Program-made: the position numbers and the translations under genes
NCBI RefSeq assembly: GCF_000719515.1
Contig: NZ_JOGR01000010.1
Span: forward strand, 310,001-374,000
From: Glycomyces sp. NRRL B-16210
GTDB taxonomy: Bacteria; Actinomycetota; Actinomycetes; Mycobacteriales; Micromonosporaceae
Length of the DNA stretch: 64,000 bases
Reading direction: 5' to 3'
Shown: piece by piece, positions 26,871 through 35,043 of the stretch
How the letters are laid out: each line of letters starts with the position of its first letter
Position numbering within the stretch: position 1 is the stretch's first letter
Notes under the pieces: generated by a model
What the model was told of the DNA's origin: nothing
The model's input: only the letters and a program-made list of their open reading frames with translations
Database searches by the model: none

Positions 26871-27323
26871 ATGACGCAATCTCATGCGAAAGCCACGCAG
26901 GGGCGCACGACCGCGCAGATAGTGACGATGGTGGTCGCATTCGTCTTCGTGCTGGTCGGCCTGCTCGGGTTCGTCCCCGGCATCACCACCGACTTCGACT
27001 CGATGACGTTCGCGGGCCACCACTCGGACGCGAAGCTGCTCGGCATATTCGAGGTCTCGGTCCTGCACAACATCGTGCACCTGCTGTTCGGCGTGGTCGG
27101 CCTCCTCATGGCCCGCACGCTGGGCGGCTCGGTCACCTATCTCGTCATCGGCGGCGCGATCTATTTCGTGCTCTGGCTGTACGGGCTGTTCATCGACCTC
27201 GACTCGGCGGCGAACTTCGTCCCGTTCAACGATGCCGACAACTGGCTCCACCTGGTTCTGGCGGTCGGCATGATCGGTCTGGGGGCCGCGTTCTCGCGGC
27301 AGACCCGGCGCACCGTTCGCTGA
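26871..27323 (+). CDS. DUF4383 membrane protein
   Basis: The product is 150 residues with four transmembrane helices (about 15-35, 62-82, 87-107, 121-140) and the family-typical HNIVHLLFGVVGLLMAR and NWLHLVLAVGMIGLG. DUF4383 proteins are common in actinobacteria and of unknown role. GGGAGGCCGGAA directly precedes the ATG. A perfect hairpin follows the stop, so transcription should end there. Confidence 0.85.
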   Translation: MTQSHAKATQGRTTAQIVTMVVAFVFVLVGLLGFVPGITTDFDSMTFAGHHSDAKLLGIFEVSVLHNIVHLLFGVVGLLMARTLGGSVTYLVIGGAIYFVLWLYGLFIDLDSAANFVPFNDADNWLHLVLAVGMIGLGAAFSRQTRRTVR

Positions 27324-27339
27324 CACGTCCGAATCGACA

Positions 27340-27375
27340 TCGCGGCCGACACGGCAGACCGTGTCGGCCGCGATC
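27340..27375. terminator. Bidirectional terminator hairpin
   Basis: A perfect 16-bp stem (27340-27355 and 27360-27375) with a four-base loop lies between the convergent DUF4383 and ThDP-enzyme genes. There is no T-run, which is usual for actinobacterial stem terminators. Confidence 0.8.
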
Positions 27376-27389
27376 GTGCGGACGGTGTC

Positions 27390-29180
27390 TCAGTCGCGGC
27401 GCGGCAGCATCTCCTGCGCCTTGGTCTTGACGCCGCGCACGAGGACGCCCCAGGCGTTGCGGTCGCCCTTGATGAGCGACTCGGCCGTGGACTTGGCCTG
27501 GTCGAAGGTGGCGTGGGGCGGCAGGGGCGGCACGTCGGGATCGCAGTGCACGTCGATCAGGACCGGCCGCTGAGCGGCGAACGCGAGGTCCCACGCGTCG
27601 CCCAGTGCGGCCGGGTCGGTGACCGTGACGGCCTCGAAGCCCATGAGGCGCGCGAGATCGGCGTACGAGACGACCGGCAGGTCCTGGGAGGGCTCGAACT
27701 TCGGCACGCCGCCCATCGCACGCAGCTCCCAGGTGACCATGTTGAGGTCGCCGTTGTTGAACACGCACACGACGAACCGCTGGTCCTCCCACCGGTCGCG
27801 GTAGTGCACGGCGGTCATGAGCTCGGCGAGCCCGTTCATCTGCATCGCGCCGTCGCCGACGAGGGCGACGACGGGCCTGTCGGGATGGGCGAACTTGGCG
27901 CCGATCGCGTACGGGACGGCGCACCCCATCGTGGCGAGCGTGCCCGAGACCGAGCAGCGCATCGTGCCGCGGACCTTGAGCAGCCGGGCGTACCAGGTGG
28001 TGGAGGAACCGGAGTCGGCGGTGACGATCGCGTCGTCGGGGACGCGCTCGGACAGCTCGTGGACCACGCGCATCGGGTTGACCGGAGCGGCCTCGACCAT
28101 CGCCTGCCGTTCGAGGGTGTCCCACCAGGACGCGACGTTGTCCTCGACGGTGCCGCGCCACTCGGAGCGGTCGCGGTGCTCGAGCCGGGGCAGGAGCGCG
28201 GCGAGCGTGGCCTTCGCGTCGCCGACGAGGGTGGCCTCGATCGGGTAGCGCAGGCCGATCATCGACCCGTCGAGGTCGATCTGCACGGCGCGGGCCTGGT
28301 CGAAATCGGGCAGGAACTGGCTGTAGGGCATGTTGGAGCCGACGATGAGGAGCGTGTCGCAGTCGCGCATCAGCTCGTAGCTGGGTCGGGTGCCCAGCAG
28401 CCCGATCGAGCCGGTGACGTAGGGCAGGCCGTCGGGCAGGACGTCCTTGCCGAGGAGCGCCTTGGCGACGCCCGCGCCGGTCGCCTCGGCGACCTGCCGC
28501 AGCTCGTCGGCGGCGCCGCGGGCGCCCTGGCCGGCGAGGATCGCGATCTTCTCGCCGGCGTTGAGGATCGCCGCGGCGCGGTCGAGGTCGGCCTCGCCGG
28601 GCGTCGGCCGCGCCGTGCCGCTGGAGGGCGGCGAGGACGGCACCTGCTTGAACGCGTGCGAAGGCGCGGTGTACCGCTCCTCCTGCACGTCGGCGGGGAT
28701 GATGAGGGCGGTCGGGACCCTGCGGTCGGCGGCGGTGCGGAAGGCCCGGTCGAGGGCGAACGGCAGCTGCTCGGAGACGTTGACCTCGATGAGGCACTCG
28801 GAGGCCACGTCCTTGAACAGCGACTGGAGGTCGACCTCCTGCTGGTAGGCGCCGCCCATGGCGCTGCGCGAGGTCTGCCCGATGATCGCGACGACCGGCA
28901 CGTGGTCGAGCCTGGCGTCGTAGAGGCCATTGAGCAGGTGGATCGCGCCGGGACCGGAGGTCGCCAGGCACACCCCGGTGCGGCCGGAGAACTTGGCGTA
29001 GCCGACGGCCTGGAACGCCGACATCTCCTCGTGGCGGGACTGGATGAACCGCGGCCTGTCGTCGGCCTTGCCGAAGGCGGCGACCAGGCCGTTGATCCCG
29101 TCGCCGGGATAGCCGAAGACCTGCTCCACCCCCCATTCGCGCAGTCGCTGGAGCACGTGATCCGCTACCGTCGCGGCCAT
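27390..29180 (-). CDS. Thiamine-diphosphate enzyme, pyruvate oxidase/acetolactate synthase-like
   Basis: The product is 596 residues, the full length of the family. The N-terminal PYR domain holds the catalytic Glu in FIQSRHEEMSAF. A central FAD/CoA-type Rossmann domain follows, and the C-terminal PP domain has V-G-D-G-A-M-Q-M-N and, about 25 residues on, FNNGDLN, the ThDP-Mg motif. Closest in feel to PoxB-type pyruvate:quinone oxidoreductases and actinobacterial ThDP-requiring proteins, but acetolactate synthase or other decarboxylases are not excluded. It is a lone gene. Confidence 0.82.
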   Translation of the reverse strand: MAATVADHVLQRLREWGVEQVFGYPGDGINGLVAAFGKADDRPRFIQSRHEEMSAFQAVGYAKFSGRTGVCLATSGPGAIHLLNGLYDARLDHVPVVAIIGQTSRSAMGGAYQQEVDLQSLFKDVASECLIEVNVSEQLPFALDRAFRTAADRRVPTALIIPADVQEERYTAPSHAFKQVPSSPPSSGTARPTPGEADLDRAAAILNAGEKIAILAGQGARGAADELRQVAEATGAGVAKALLGKDVLPDGLPYVTGSIGLLGTRPSYELMRDCDTLLIVGSNMPYSQFLPDFDQARAVQIDLDGSMIGLRYPIEATLVGDAKATLAALLPRLEHRDRSEWRGTVEDNVASWWDTLERQAMVEAAPVNPMRVVHELSERVPDDAIVTADSGSSTTWYARLLKVRGTMRCSVSGTLATMGCAVPYAIGAKFAHPDRPVVALVGDGAMQMNGLAELMTAVHYRDRWEDQRFVVCVFNNGDLNMVTWELRAMGGVPKFEPSQDLPVVSYADLARLMGFEAVTVTDPAALGDAWDLAFAAQRPVLIDVHCDPDVPPLPPHATFDQAKSTAESLIKGDRNAWGVLVRGVKTKAQEMLPRRD

Positions 29181-29336
29181 GGCGGGCCTCCCCCGTGTTG
29201 ACGTGGTCGAACGATTGGACTACCCGGCGGCGCAGGCCGTAACCCCCGCCGGCGGCGGCGCGATCGCTTCTGCGGCTTCGGGGCATGGCCGGTCGCCCAC
29301 CGGGTACTCCCCCGGCTCGCGACAGAGAGGGAAGCC

Positions 29337-29762
29337 ATGTCAGATCGGCATTCGAACGGCGAGCAGCGGGACGAGGCGTCTGCGGACGACCTGCGGGAGG
29401 CGAAGGAGGACTACAAGGAGGGCGAGGACTTCGGTCTGACTCCGGAGGAGGCGCGTCGGGGGACGCCGGCCCAGCAGGAGATCGCCGAGGACGTTCCCGA
29501 GATCGAGGGCGACCAGGACGATCCCGTCCCGGGGGACCCGAGAAGGCCCGATCCGACGCGGCCGGACCCGAACGAACCCGATCCGACGCGGCCCGATCCG
29601 GGAGAACCGGACCCGACACGTCCGGACCCGGGCGAGCCCGATCCGACGCGGCCGTTCCCGGAGCCGACCCAGCCTGACCCGCTGCGGCCGTTCCCCGAGC
29701 CGACACGGCCCGATCCGACGCGGCCGCTCCCGGACGAGCCGGCCCCGCCTCGGCCTTGGTGA
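29337..29762 (+). CDS. Proline/aspartate-rich repeat protein
   Basis: The product is 141 residues. Residues 1-60 are acidic (DDLREAKEDYKEGEDFGLTP, then EEARRG). From about 63 the protein is a near-perfect repeat of P-D-P-T-R-P and P-D-P-G-E units to the C-terminus. There is no signal peptide or membrane helix. Such a chain would be extended and disordered. The opposite strand is also open across the repeat, a by-product of composition. A start with GAGGG upstream and a frame kept open by simple repeats make expression likely but not proven. Confidence 0.6.
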   Translation: MSDRHSNGEQRDEASADDLREAKEDYKEGEDFGLTPEEARRGTPAQQEIAEDVPEIEGDQDDPVPGDPRRPDPTRPDPNEPDPTRPDPGEPDPTRPDPGEPDPTRPFPEPTQPDPLRPFPEPTRPDPTRPLPDEPAPPRPW

Positions 29763-29775
29763 CGGTGGCGGGCCT

Positions 29776-29807
29776 TCGCGTTCACACCCGCACGGGCGTG
29801 AACGCGA
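29776..29807. terminator. Hairpin overlapping the P450 stop
   Basis: A 15-bp stem with a single wobble position around a two-base turn lies between the convergent repeat-protein and P450 genes and includes the P450 stop codon. It probably terminates both transcripts. Confidence 0.6.
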
Positions 29808-31149
29808 GGGCGAACGGGTTGAGCGTCGCCGCTTCGGGCCTGCCGGTCCGAAGCGGCGAGTCGGAGGCGAGCCGGTAGTCGGCTCGCCGCAGCAGTGCGG
29901 CCAGCGCGGTCGTGACGGTGAACAGCACGAGGTTGCGGCCGGGGCAGCGGGCCGGGCCGCCGCTGAAGGGGGTCATCGCGGGCTCGGCGTCGGCGCTCCC
30001 GTCCAGCCACGCCTGCGGCGTGAAGCGGTCGGCGTAGGGCAGGCGTTCGGGGTCGCGGTGGAACAGCGGCGTGTAGACCACGAACGAGGTCCCCTCCGGC
30101 AGTGCCTCGCCGCCCCAGTGCGTAGCGGCGGTGGCGTCGCGCAGGAGCAGCGGCGTGGTGGGCCACAGCCGCAGCGATTCGAGGACGCACGCGCGCAGGT
30201 ACGGCAGTTCCGCGGGTCCTGAGGCGGTGGCCAGTTCGGTGCGGGCGCGGTCGCGGGGCCCGGGGTGGACGGCGAGGAGCGCCAGGGTTCGCATGAGGGT
30301 GAGCGCGGCGGCGTCATAGGCGAACAGCCAGTGCGCGACCTGGTCCTCCGGATGGACGCCGGGTTCGGCGCCGGCCGCCGGTCCGGCGAGGCTGGTCGGG
30401 TCGGCCGGTCCGAGGCGAGCCAGCAGCCGGGCGGCGAGTTCGGCGCGGGCGGGTTCGTTCCGCGGTTTGAGGTAGGCCCAGTTGGCGTCGCGTCGCAGCG
30501 CGTCCAGCAGGGCGGTGACGCCGCGGTCGTCGGCCGCGGCGTCGCCGAACACGACGCGGCGCACCAGCCGCGCCCAGACCGGCTCGAAGTCGGCCCACGC
30601 GAGGCGCCGCGAGCGGCGGACGGTTGCGGCGAGGCGTTCGGACTCGTCGTTGACCTTGTGCCACAGGGGTTCGGCGAGGTGGTGGAGCGGTCGGTCCTGG
30701 TCGAGGACCGCTTCGTTGAAGGCGCGGCGCCGTTCGCGGTCGTGGCCGCGCGAGAGCAGCGGGCCGTGGCGCTGGAAGCGTCCGAGCGCGGCGTGCTTCT
30801 CGACCGTGTCGGGCGTGAACGGGTCGGGGGCGCCGTCGAGGAGTCGTCCGACGTCCTCGTGGTCGAGCAGGACCGCGATCGTCCGCTTCGGCACCGACAG
30901 CAGCAGCGGGCCGGGGCCGTGCTCGCCGCGGAGGCGGCGCAGCAGGTCGATCGCGGCGCGGTCGGTCTGGCAGCGCTCGGCGAGGGCCATCGCCTTCGGC
31001 CGGCGCTTGACGGCGCCGGTCGCGACGAGCGGGACGAGCACTTTCGCGGCGACGCCGAACGTCTCCCGCGCCCCTGGGCGCGAGGGCGCGCGGGTGCCTT
31101 CGAGGGTCCTGCCGCTTCGCGGGCTTTCCTCCATGATGTCCTCCTGCAC
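29782..31149 (-). CDS. Cytochrome P450
   Basis: The product is 455 residues. The heme loop FSGGPARCPGRN places the thiolate at C402, and the K-helix ExxR is ESLR (324-327). In the I-helix the usual acid-Thr pair is D279-Ala, so the proton-relay threonine is missing. No ferredoxin or reductase gene is adjacent. The N-terminus has no strong membrane anchor, consistent with a soluble bacterial P450. It is divergent from the GH6 cellulase. Substrate cannot be inferred. Confidence 0.9.
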   Translation of the reverse strand: MQEDIMEESPRSGRTLEGTRAPSRPGARETFGVAAKVLVPLVATGAVKRRPKAMALAERCQTDRAAIDLLRRLRGEHGPGPLLLSVPKRTIAVLLDHEDVGRLLDGAPDPFTPDTVEKHAALGRFQRHGPLLSRGHDRERRRAFNEAVLDQDRPLHHLAEPLWHKVNDESERLAATVRRSRRLAWADFEPVWARLVRRVVFGDAAADDRGVTALLDALRRDANWAYLKPRNEPARAELAARLLARLGPADPTSLAGPAAGAEPGVHPEDQVAHWLFAYDAAALTLMRTLALLAVHPGPRDRARTELATASGPAELPYLRACVLESLRLWPTTPLLLRDATAATHWGGEALPEGTSFVVYTPLFHRDPERLPYADRFTPQAWLDGSADAEPAMTPFSGGPARCPGRNLVLFTVTTALAALLRRADYRLASDSPLRTGRPEAATLNPFALAFTPVRV

Positions 31150-31401
31150 CGGTCAGGACCTGCGGATACCCCTGTCGGCGGCACCGAAACGAGCCTCCGG
31201 GGCGCGCCGTCACGTGTGGGTCGCCCTGTTCCCGATCGCGTCGATCGTGCCCGATTGACAGCTCACAGTTATATTGAAATACTTGTATGTCTCCTGTCAT
31301 TGACCTGATCGCTGCGATCGCGTCTTTGGGAGCGCTCCCGATCGGAGTCCGCCCGCAGACGCTCCCCTCGGCCACTCCTTCCATCGCCATTGGAGTCAAC
31401 G
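31150..31401. promoter_or_regulatory. Promoter region of the GH6 cellulase
   Basis: TTGACA at 31255-31260 and AATACT at 31278-31283 (17-base spacer) form a good sigma-70-type promoter reading toward the cellulase. Transcription should begin near 31290. The P450 promoter is on the other strand and was not resolved. Confidence 0.65.
31327..31340. promoter_or_regulatory. CebR-type operator
   Basis: TGGGAGCGCTCCCG differs at one position from the streptomycete CebR box, a 14-bp palindrome through which CebR represses cellulase genes until cello-oligosaccharides are present. It lies downstream of the predicted start, in the leader of the cellulase gene, a position suited to roadblock repression. 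No cebR gene is in this window. Confidence 0.75.
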
Positions 31402-33120
31402 ATGTCCCGAGACCCTCTGCACGCCTATCCGATTCGGCGACGATCCGAGCGCCGTCCCAAGGGCCGCAAGGCCGCCGCCCTCACCGCCGCGCTGGCGCTC
31501 GCGGCCGGGGCCCTGTCGGCGCTCGGCGCGGCCGCCCCGGCGCGGGCTTCCGAGACCTGCCGGGCGCAGGTCGACTACACCGTCGTGAACGACTGGGGCT
31601 CGGGCTTCCAGGCCCAGGTCGACCTCCGCAACACCGGGACGACCGCCATCGGCGACTGGGTGGTCACCTTGACCTACCCCGAACCGGTCTCGGCGTCGAC
31701 GCCCGGCCAGATCGGGATCGATCTGTACACGCTCAGGTTCGCGAACGACTCCTGGAACGGGTCGATCCCGCCGGGCGGCGCCACTTCGTTCTCGTTCAGC
31801 GCCACCGGCGGGGGCGGCCTCCCGCGGATCGCCATGAGCAGCGGCGGCGAGGACTGCGAGCTGGACGGCGGCGATGCGGCCGCGGCCGACAATCCCTTCG
31901 AGGGCGCCGACTTCTACGTCGATCCCGAGTGGTCGCAGCGGGCCCATCTGGGCGGGACTCCGGCCGAGGTCGCGAACCAGGGCACCGCGGTGTGGCTCGA
32001 CAGCATCGCCTCCATCACGGGTTCGGGTGCGAACAACACCATGGGCCTGGCCGATCATCTGGACGAGGCGCTGGCGCAGCGGCATTCGGTCCCCAGCGGG
32101 GAGATCGTGGTCCAACTGGTGCTCTACAACGCGCCCGGCCGCGACTGCGCGGCGCTCGCCTCGGACGGGGAGCTCGGGCCCGGTGAGATCGACCGCTACA
32201 AGTACGAGTACGTCGACGCCATAGCGGAGATCGTCAGCCGGCCCGAATACGCCGAGCTGCGGATCGCCGCGGTCATCGAGCCGTTCTCCCTGGCCTACCT
32301 GCCCGGTCACACCGACCCTTGGCCGGGGGCGACGCAAGGATGCAACGAGGTCCTGGCGCTCGGCGGCTACCACCAGGCGATCGCCTACGCAGTCGCGACG
32401 CTCGCCGACGCGGGCGTGTACAACTACCTCGACACGGGAAGCCACACCGTCATCGGGTGGACCGACGTCAACCCGTCCTTCAGCTTCATGGAGATCGCGG
32501 TGCAGTTGTACGCCATGATCTTCGACTACGGCGCCGAACCCGGTGACGTCCACGGCATCGCGACGAACGTCGCCGACTACAGCCCGCTGGAGGAGCCGTT
32601 CTTCGACCACGGCGACGTCGTCTCCGGAGTCTGGGTCGGGCAGGTCCCCTGGATCGACTTCAACGACTACGTGGACGAGGAGCCCTTCGCGCTCGACTTC
32701 CGCGATCTGCTGGTCGCGGCCGGCTTCGACGCCGACCTCGGCGTCATCGTGGACACCTCCCGCAACGGCTGGGGCGGCCCGAACCGGCCCACCGAGACCA
32801 GTTCGAGCCCCGATCCGGTGACCTACGTGGACGAGTCCAGGATCGACCGCCGGGACAGCCGGCAGCACCGCTGCAACCAGGCGGGTTCCGGGATCGGCGA
32901 GCGCCCGCAGGCCGACCCCGGCAAGGATGCGGCCCTGCACGCCTACGCGTGGATCAAACCGCCCGGGGAGTCCGACGGCCCGATGGAGTGGGACGGCAAG
33001 GGCTTCGACCGGTATTGCAGTGCCGAGTACGGGGCGCTGGAAGACGGGCCGCCGCGCGGCGAGTGGTTCCAGCTCCACTTCGACCAGCTCCTGGCGAACG
33101 CCTGGCCGCCCCTGGATTAG
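31402..33120 (+). CDS. Secreted GH6 cellulase with an N-terminal CBM2-like domain
   Basis: I take the ATG at 31402, with GGAG six bases upstream; the product is 572 residues. A long Arg-rich n-region and an Ala/Leu core form a signal peptide ending near A49. Residues 50-155 are CBM2-like (C53 and C152 as the usual terminal disulphide, NDWGSGFQAQVDLRN). A GH6 barrel follows, with the catalytic acid in YNAPGRDCAA (D248) and DTSRNGWGG later. The loop usually read E-P/I-D-S-L is E-P-F-S-L here (F295). The enzyme cleaves beta-1,4-glucan outside the cell. Exo versus endo action is not settled by eye. Confidence 0.88.
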   Translation: MSRDPLHAYPIRRRSERRPKGRKAAALTAALALAAGALSALGAAAPARASETCRAQVDYTVVNDWGSGFQAQVDLRNTGTTAIGDWVVTLTYPEPVSASTPGQIGIDLYTLRFANDSWNGSIPPGGATSFSFSATGGGGLPRIAMSSGGEDCELDGGDAAAADNPFEGADFYVDPEWSQRAHLGGTPAEVANQGTAVWLDSIASITGSGANNTMGLADHLDEALAQRHSVPSGEIVVQLVLYNAPGRDCAALASDGELGPGEIDRYKYEYVDAIAEIVSRPEYAELRIAAVIEPFSLAYLPGHTDPWPGATQGCNEVLALGGYHQAIAYAVATLADAGVYNYLDTGSHTVIGWTDVNPSFSFMEIAVQLYAMIFDYGAEPGDVHGIATNVADYSPLEEPFFDHGDVVSGVWVGQVPWIDFNDYVDEEPFALDFRDLLVAAGFDADLGVIVDTSRNGWGGPNRPTETSSSPDPVTYVDESRIDRRDSRQHRCNQAGSGIGERPQADPGKDAALHAYAWIKPPGESDGPMEWDGKGFDRYCSAEYGALEDGPPRGEWFQLHFDQLLANAWPPLD

Positions 33121-33128
33121 GGGCGGCC
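33104..33128. terminator. Terminator hairpin overlapping the GH6 stop codon
   Basis: GGCCGCCCCT and its exact complement AGGGGCGGCC surround a five-base loop; the TAG stop lies inside the second arm. It sits between the convergent GH6 and SDR genes and can serve both. Confidence 0.7.
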
Positions 33129-33143
33129 GAAGCGGATCACCGC

Positions 33144-33902
33144 TCAGAGCTTGTAGCCTCCGGAGGCCTCGATGCTCTGGGCGGTGATCCAGCGCGACTC
33201 CTCCGAGCACAGCGCCGCGATCGCCAGGCCGACGTCGTCGGGCTCGCCGACGCGCCCGAGCGCGGTGTCGGCCGCGAGCGGTCCGGCCAATTCGGGGAAC
33301 CGCTCGAAGGCGTTGTCCCCCAAGCGGGTGCGGGTGGGGCCGGGCGCGATCGCGTTCACGCGGATGCCGCGGACGCTGAACTCCTTGGCCATGAAGCGGG
33401 TCAGGACGATCAATCCGCCCTTGAGCGATCCGTACACCGAGTACCCCGGCGCCGCTTCGGAACTGGTCGCGCTGCTGCTGGTGGTGTTGACGATCGCGCC
33501 GCCGTCCTCGATGAGCGGCAGGAGGGCCTGGGTGAGGAAGTACGGGCCCTTGAGCAGGACGCGGGTCAGGTCGTCGAACAGCTCCTCGGTGGTGTCCTCG
33601 AACGGCGCCATCCGGGCCTTGCCGCCGTTGTTCACCAGCGCGGTCACCGCGCTCGCGCCCCAGGTACCGGCGAGCGCCTCGGTCACCTGCCGCTTGAACT
33701 CGGGGAAGCCCTCGGTGCGGCCGAGGTCGAGCGGCAGCAGGACGGCCTTCCCGCCGGCCTTCTCCACCTCGGCGACGGTCTCCAGGCCGCGGTCGCGGCT
33801 GCCGGCGTAGGTGGCGATGACGCCCCAGCCGCGTTCGGCGAGTGCGACGGCGGCGCTGCGCCCGATGCCGGAGCTGGCGCCGGTGACGATCGCGATAGGC
33901 AT
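33144..33902 (-). CDS. Short-chain dehydrogenase/reductase
   Basis: The product is 252 residues with the classical SDR fold: TGASSGIG for NAD(P) binding, NNGG (NNAG-type) at about residue 90, and a Y-G-S-L-K active-site pair near 158-162. The C-terminal segment SEESRWITAQSIEASGGYKL matches the 3-oxoacyl-reductase-like subgroup. The substrate is unknown. It is divergent from an AraC-type regulator across 185 bases and is its likely target. Confidence 0.9.
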   Translation of the reverse strand: MPIAIVTGASSGIGRSAAVALAERGWGVIATYAGSRDRGLETVAEVEKAGGKAVLLPLDLGRTEGFPEFKRQVTEALAGTWGASAVTALVNNGGKARMAPFEDTTEELFDDLTRVLLKGPYFLTQALLPLIEDGGAIVNTTSSSATSSEAAPGYSVYGSLKGGLIVLTRFMAKEFSVRGIRVNAIAPGPTRTRLGDNAFERFPELAGPLAADTALGRVGEPDDVGLAIAALCSEESRWITAQSIEASGGYKL

Positions 33903-34087
33903 GATGATGCTCCTCTGTGGATTCGTTTCGGGCCCGTCGCCAGTGGTTTCACCGGCGGCCCTTGTGTTTCAAGCAAAGCAGCGTTCGAGGGTCCCGCATA
34001 GGCCGATCCTGGCGGGGTCTTGCACGATCCTGCACGAATCGACCGGATCGGTCGGGGGCTCGCCGACGGGGGTGCTTGAATCGACCC

Positions 34088-34987
34088 ATGTCCCTCGAAG
34101 AGCTGCGCGGCCTCGTCCTGCGTCATGCGCGCGACGACAACACGACCGCGATCGACGGCGTGCTCATGTCGGTCACGGCCGTGCCCGCGCCGCCGCACAC
34201 CATGCCCTCGGGCACGTGCCTGGCGCTCATCGCCCAGGGCGCCAAGCGCATCGCCCTTGGCGAGCGCACCTTCGACTACGGGGCCGGGCAGTACCTCGTG
34301 TCCTCGGTGGATCTGCCGGTGACCGGTCAGTTCGTCAGGGCGAGCCGGGCCGAGCCGGCCGTCGGGTTCGGCCTGACTCTGCGCCCGGCAGTCATCGCCG
34401 AGCTCCTGCTGGAGCACGCGGACGCGCTTGCGCCGCAGGACGACCGCGGCGCGCCGCTGGGGCTGGCCGTCAGCGACGCCTCCCCCGAGCTCGTCGACGC
34501 CGCGATCCGCATGGTGCGGCTGCTGGAGCGCCCACGCGACCGCCCCGTCCTCGCGCCGATGATCGAGCGGGAGATCCTCTGGCTCCTGATCAACGGCGAG
34601 CAGGGCGCGGCGGTGCGCCAGCTCGGGCTCGCCGACAGCAGCCTCTCCCACGTCAGCCGGGTCGCGCGGTGGATCCGCGAGCACTACGCCGAGCGGTTCC
34701 GGGTCGAGGACCTCGCCCGCATGTCGCGGCTGAGCACCTCCGCGTTCCACCGCAGCTTCCGCGCGGTCACCACCATGACCCCGATCCAGTTCCAGAAGCA
34801 GATCCGCCTGCATCAGGCCCGGCTGCTCCTGGCGACCCGGGGCGACGACATCGCCCGCACGGGCCTGGCGGTCGGCTACGACAGCGCCTCGCAGTTCAGC
34901 CGCGAGTACCGGCGGCAGTTCGGCGTGCCCCCGGGCGAGGACGCGGTCCGCCTGCGGGCCGGCGGCGAGGCCGGGGTCCCGGCGTAG
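34088..34987 (+). CDS. AraC-family regulator
   Basis: The product is 299 residues. The N-terminal part (about 1-180) resembles the AraC_N cupin domain (CLALIAQGAKRIALGERTFD, YGAGQYLVSSVDLPVTGQ). The C-terminal 100 residues carry two helix-turn-helices (RVEDLARMSRLSTSAFHRSF and IARTGLAVGYDSASQFSREY). The usual context, a regulator divergent from an SDR or oxidoreductase, holds here. No effector can be named. Confidence 0.9.
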   Translation: MSLEELRGLVLRHARDDNTTAIDGVLMSVTAVPAPPHTMPSGTCLALIAQGAKRIALGERTFDYGAGQYLVSSVDLPVTGQFVRASRAEPAVGFGLTLRPAVIAELLLEHADALAPQDDRGAPLGLAVSDASPELVDAAIRMVRLLERPRDRPVLAPMIEREILWLLINGEQGAAVRQLGLADSSLSHVSRVARWIREHYAERFRVEDLARMSRLSTSAFHRSFRAVTTMTPIQFQKQIRLHQARLLLATRGDDIARTGLAVGYDSASQFSREYRRQFGVPPGEDAVRLRAGGEAGVPA

Positions 34988-35043
34988 CGGCGGCCCGGTT
35001 TCGGACCTCCGGCGGGGGCGGGACTCCGTGGGAGAATGGCCGG

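Noticed and set aside
31396..33210. Long minus-strand frame across the GH6 gene
   Set aside because: Composition is typical of antisense frames, and the plus strand carries a complete GH6 protein with signal peptide and promoter.
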